From Nitrospinaceae bacterium UBA7883 (GTDB lineage: Bacteria; Nitrospinota_A; UBA7883), in the NCBI GenBank assembly GCA_002500605.1, contig DLRR01000002.1:62146-126145 (forward strand): a stretch of 64,000 bases of DNA, written 5' to 3'. The translations under genes were made by a program, and so were the position numbers. Below, piece by piece: positions 61,378 through 64,000 of the stretch (position 1 is its first letter; each line of letters starts with the position of its first letter). A model generated the notes under the pieces. The model ran no database searches. It was not told where the DNA came from and saw nothing but the letters and a program-made list of their open reading frames with translations.

Positions 61378-62175
61378 ATGAGTAAAACTGCCAACTTAAA
61401 AACCAAGCTTAGAGCATGGCTATACACAAGGTTTCCCTTTCTTGCTCATAAAGCGGCAGCCAAAATTAGGCCATTTTCGTTTGAAAATACTCCTTGGGCA
61501 CCTATCGTCAAACCGTTGTCTGAGATCAAAGTATCCATTGTTACCACTTCAGGTGTGCATTTAAACAGCGATTTGCCCTTTAACATGGAAGATGAGACTG
61601 GAGATCCATCATACAGAATAGTTCCATCTGACGCTGACATATCCACGCTTACTATTACACACAATTACTACAACCATTCTGACGCCGATCGAGACATCAA
61701 CATAGTATTCCCCATTGAACGAATGCGCGAATATGTAGACGAAGGCCGGATAGGTTCACTGGCTAACCAGCATTATGGGATGATGGGACATATTCGGGAG
61801 AACCACTTGGGTGAGTACATGAATAAATGGTTGCCAGAAGTCGCAAAAATGATGAAAGAAGACAGCGTTGATTGTGCCTTAATCACCCCTGGTTGAGGTT
61901 TGTGCAACCGGTCCGGAGGATTGGCACAAAGGGTTTTGGAAGCAAACGGTATCGCAACAGTTGGGATCTCAATAGAAAAAAAATTTACTGAAGAGGTAAA
62001 ACCACCTCGCACGGTTTTCCTCAAATGGCCCTACGGGCATCCTTTGGGAGAACCGGGTGCTATAAAACAACAGAGGGCAGTACTAGATGTGGCCTTCAGG
62101 ATGCTGGAAACATGTGAAACTCCTGGAGAAATCATCGAACCAGGATATGCGTGGAAACGCCACAAATACGAGTAA
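61378..62175 (+). CDS. PrdB/GrdB-like selenoprotein with in-frame UGA (Sec173)
   Basis: One frame of 265 residues read through TGA at 61894-61896. The first part (172 aa) has TTSGVHLNSDLPFNMEDETGD and RIVPSD, INIVFPIERMREYVDEGRIG and VDCALITPG; after the UGA it continues GLCNRSGGLAQRVLEANGIATVGIS and ends KRHKYE. The junction G-U-G-L-C-N-R-S matches the selenocysteine site of D-proline reductase PrdB (G-U-G-T-C-H-R-S), with a UxxC redox pair. A SECIS-like hairpin follows the UGA. No prdA or other reductase subunit is nearby, so the substrate is unknown and D-proline reduction is not implied. Confidence 0.88.
61899..61930 (+). promoter_or_regulatory. Bacterial SECIS-like element
   Basis: Starting two bases after the UGA, TTTGTGC (61899-61905) pairs perfectly with GCACAAA (61924-61930). 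Inside, AACC can pair with GG-TT across small bulges, leaving an apical loop beginning GGUC (61910-61913), like the GGUC loop of the E. coli fdhF SECIS bound by SelB. The loop lies 13 nt past the UGA, at the close end of the usual range. Confidence 0.75.
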
Positions 62176-62222
62176 TGAGCTTTAAATTCCATGCTAATAC
62201 AAAAAGTAGCGCCAGTTATTAG

Positions 62223-63419
62223 CTAAGATTTTTGGCTAATCCCACAGCCCTTGTAAACCTCACGAAACCCTAATAGCGCCCGTTCGCATACATCCGTACT
62301 GAGACAAAATGCTACCCGGAAATAACCAGCTCTACCAAAACCTTTCCCCGGAACCACCAGAATATTCTTTTCCTTCAACGCTTCGGTAAATTTCTCATCG
62401 TCAGAATCAGGAGATTTTGGGAACAGGTAGAACCCGCCTTTTGGACTAATAACATTGTACCCAATATCCGATAAACCATTTACAAGGATATCACGGTTCT
62501 TCTTGTATATGGACATATCACACTCTTCAGCCTGAAGTTCGGCCACAAGCCTTTGGAAAAGAGCCGGAGCGTTTACAAATCCAAGTATCCTGTTAGTCAA
62601 AACCATAGCGTTTATTAATGCCTCGGCATGTTGATCTTTTGGATTAACGGCAACGTACCCAATACGTTCACCTGGCAAGTTTAGATCCTTGGAGTGAGAG
62701 GTAACCACCATGGACTGATCATAATAACCAAAGACCCAAGGAACTTTTACTCCGTCATATAAAAGTTTCCTATATGGTTCGTCCATAATCAAAAAAATCG
62801 GCCTGTTATGCTCGCTAGACTTTTCCCTAAGTATTTCCCCAAGCTGTGCTAGGGCCTCTTCAGGATAAACAGCACCACTTGGGTTATTAGGTGAGTTTAA
62901 TAGCACAGCTCTGGTTTTTGGGCCAATGGCTTCTTTTATTTTCTCTGGTATCAGTTGGAAGTGCTCATCTGTCTCCACTACTATTGCCCTGGCTCGATGA
63001 TTTGCAGTATAGAAAATGTACTCAGCAAAGTAAGGAGCCGTTATGATAACATCATCGTCAGGATCACATATGGCTCTTAGGATGACGTTAAGCCCTCCGC
63101 CCGCCCCAACTGTCATTATCAAGTGGTTAGGAGTAAAACTTTGGTCTGTTTCGATTCTAAGATGTTCTGCGATCTTTTCTCTTACCCAGGGGAAACCAGC
63201 ATTTTGCATGTATTTGTGGGTGCCAGATGCATCGTCTAATACTAACTCACGTAACCGATTAATAACACGGTGTGAGGGTTCTTGGAAAGGGTTGCCCAGT
63301 GTAAAGTCGCACACCGCTTCATCACCCAGTCTGGCCTTCATCATGGCTCCCTCATCGAACATCTTCCTGATCCATGAGGACTTTTCAATCATTTCCGCAA
63401 TTTCTTTAGCGATTGGCAT
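62223..63419 (-). CDS. Class I/II PLP-dependent aminotransferase (aspartate aminotransferase-like)
   Basis: A 398-residue fold-type I enzyme: CDFTLGNPFQEPSHRVIN, VGAGGGLNVILRAICDPDDDVII, LLNSPNNPSGAVYPEEAL, IMDEPYRKLLYDG and the PLP lysine in TSHSKDLNLPGERIGYVAVNP, then the carboxylate-binding Arg in YFRVAFCLS. ATG at 63419 with GGAGG four bases upstream is favoured over 63449. Substrate unknown. It follows the cation transporter gene on the same strand. Confidence 0.9.
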   Translation of the reverse strand: MPIAKEIAEMIEKSSWIRKMFDEGAMMKARLGDEAVCDFTLGNPFQEPSHRVINRLRELVLDDASGTHKYMQNAGFPWVREKIAEHLRIETDQSFTPNHLIMTVGAGGGLNVILRAICDPDDDVIITAPYFAEYIFYTANHRARAIVVETDEHFQLIPEKIKEAIGPKTRAVLLNSPNNPSGAVYPEEALAQLGEILREKSSEHNRPIFLIMDEPYRKLLYDGVKVPWVFGYYDQSMVVTSHSKDLNLPGERIGYVAVNPKDQHAEALINAMVLTNRILGFVNAPALFQRLVAELQAEECDMSIYKKNRDILVNGLSDIGYNVISPKGGFYLFPKSPDSDDEKFTEALKEKNILVVPGKGFGRAGYFRVAFCLSTDVCERALLGFREVYKGCGISQKS

Positions 63420-63485
63420 AGGGCCTCCAACTAAATCTTTCATACGCATGACATCTAAGTTAAGCGTTACCTTCCATATGTTCTT

Positions 63486-64000
63486 TTAATCGAACAACTC
63501 ATCAGTTAGCTTGAGTCTTATTGCAGCCTGACTAATCTTTGTCTTCGTTTCAAGCTCCTGCCTAAGCCTATTAACAACATCCTTACAATGATTTATATCG
63601 GCGCTGTTGTTAAGCTCTACGCTAAATTCTATAAGAATTTTTCCGGTTATATAATGTATTACCAAATGTGACACACTCAGAATCTCTTTGTCCTCTAAGG
63701 CAATGCTCATTATTTGGTCTTCTAGTAAAGTGCGATCTAAATTAATGACTTTGTAGTCCATGTCACTCTCTGTATCAGCATGGACAAGAACATCAATGGC
63801 TCCAGTTAATTTTTTCAGTTGCGAACGAACATTTTCTGAAACGTTGTGAGCTTCGGTTATTGACATATTGCATTGCACTTCTATGTGCACATCAATGAAC
63901 TTATCCCCGCCCATTTTTCGTGACCTAAGTTCATGGTAACTAAGCACACCAGGAGTCTGAGAAATAGCTATGCCAATCTCCTTAAGATCATCTGGTGATA
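63486..64000 (-). CDS. Cation diffusion facilitator transporter, C-terminal part (5' end beyond window)
   Basis: The frame stays open to the right edge. The visible 171 residues begin SPDDLKEIGIAISQTPGVLSYHELRSRKMGGDKFIDVHIEV, the hallmark C-terminal cytoplasmic domain of CDF zinc/iron exporters (HELRSRKMG with conserved acidic and His residues, then SITEAHNVSENV). A second similar alpha-beta unit follows (HLVIHYITGKILIEFSVELN), so the cytoplasmic part may be double, as in some CDF members. Membrane helices lie outside the window. Confidence 0.88.
   Translation of the reverse strand, partial: SPDDLKEIGIAISQTPGVLSYHELRSRKMGGDKFIDVHIEVQCNMSITEAHNVSENVRSQLKKLTGAIDVLVHADTESDMDYKVINLDRTLLEDQIMSIALEDKEILSVSHLVIHYITGKILIEFSVELNNSADINHCKDVVNRLRQELETKTKISQAAIRLKLTDELFD

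Noticed and set aside
61900..62175. Separate 91-aa gene after the UGA
   Set aside because: Same frame as the upstream gene, no ribosome binding site of its own, and it continues a known PrdB-like sequence across the UGA.
1..64000. CRISPR arrays, insertion sequences, prophage or rRNA genes
   Set aside because: No regularly spaced repeats, transposase, integrase, phage structural genes or rRNA motifs were found on reading both strands.

Overview
The window is a stretch of ordinary bacterial chromosome at roughly 40% GC, densely packed on both strands. The organism is Gram-negative: it has BamD, RlpA with a SPOR domain, MltG, and a SurA/PpiD-like periplasmic isomerase. The mix of a PrdB-like selenoprotein, AhbA/AhbB siroheme decarboxylase homologues, sigma-54 regulation and an sNOR-type nitric oxide reductase suggests the old deltaproteobacterial assemblage or relatives (for example SAR324, Nitrospinota or Desulfobacterota-like lineages). 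That placement is inference from gene content; there is no rRNA here to settle it. I see no CRISPR array, insertion sequence, prophage or complete tRNA gene.

Layout. 0-10 kb: partial purM, a PpiC-type isomerase, a frameshifted DUF1848 gene, recN, nadK, bamD, a DJ-1/PfpI protein, a YajR-like transporter and a phosphodiesterase. 10-18 kb: a small XRE-type regulator and aroB (whose conserved N-terminus lies upstream of any standard start codon), a glycosyltransferase, a membrane zinc protease, mog, tatA, an AI-2E family permease, rlpA and a DUF4911 gene. 18-29 kb: an NtrC-type regulator, a GalT-like nucleotidyltransferase paired with glgA, mutL divergent from an Hda/DnaA-like ATPase, a tRNA-Ser(CGA) 3' fragment, a Memo-like protein, pyrE and a large TPR protein. 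29-34.5 kb: the yceD-rpmF-plsX-fabH operon, a P1-family peptidase, mltG and ruvX. 34.5-38.2 kb: a biotin cluster, bioH-bioC-bioDA, with BioD and BioA fused. 38.3-48.5 kb: a DegT aminotransferase, ahbA-ahbB, a PfkB kinase, rsmD, a slipin, trpF, coaX, birA, a cysteine desulfurase overlapping a DUF3343 gene, and ruvB. 48.7-53.7 kb: a DUF1097 protein, ispE, two poorly characterised genes, and prfB with its programmed +1 frameshift.

53.7-58.3 kb is the most coherent accessory unit. An NsrR-like Rrf2 regulator is divergent from norS-norY-senC-orf1, which has the gene order of the sNOR clusters described in ammonia oxidisers. Two 11-1-11 dyads resembling NsrR operators lie between the divergent genes, and a NirC-type channel follows. 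The oxidase-like catalytic subunit keeps all six metal-binding histidines but has Asn where oxygen reductases carry the active-site Tyr. Together these point to nitric oxide and nitrite handling.

58.4-64 kb: a Ca2+/Na+ antiporter, an ECF sigma / anti-sigma / Spy-CpxP-like trio, a PrdB-like selenoprotein read through an in-frame UGA followed at once by a SECIS-like hairpin, an aminotransferase and the end of a cation diffusion facilitator. The selenoprotein, the cysteine desulfurase plus DUF3343 pair, and the RF2 gene that itself depends on a UGA event together imply active UGA recoding. No selA, selB, selC or selD is in view.
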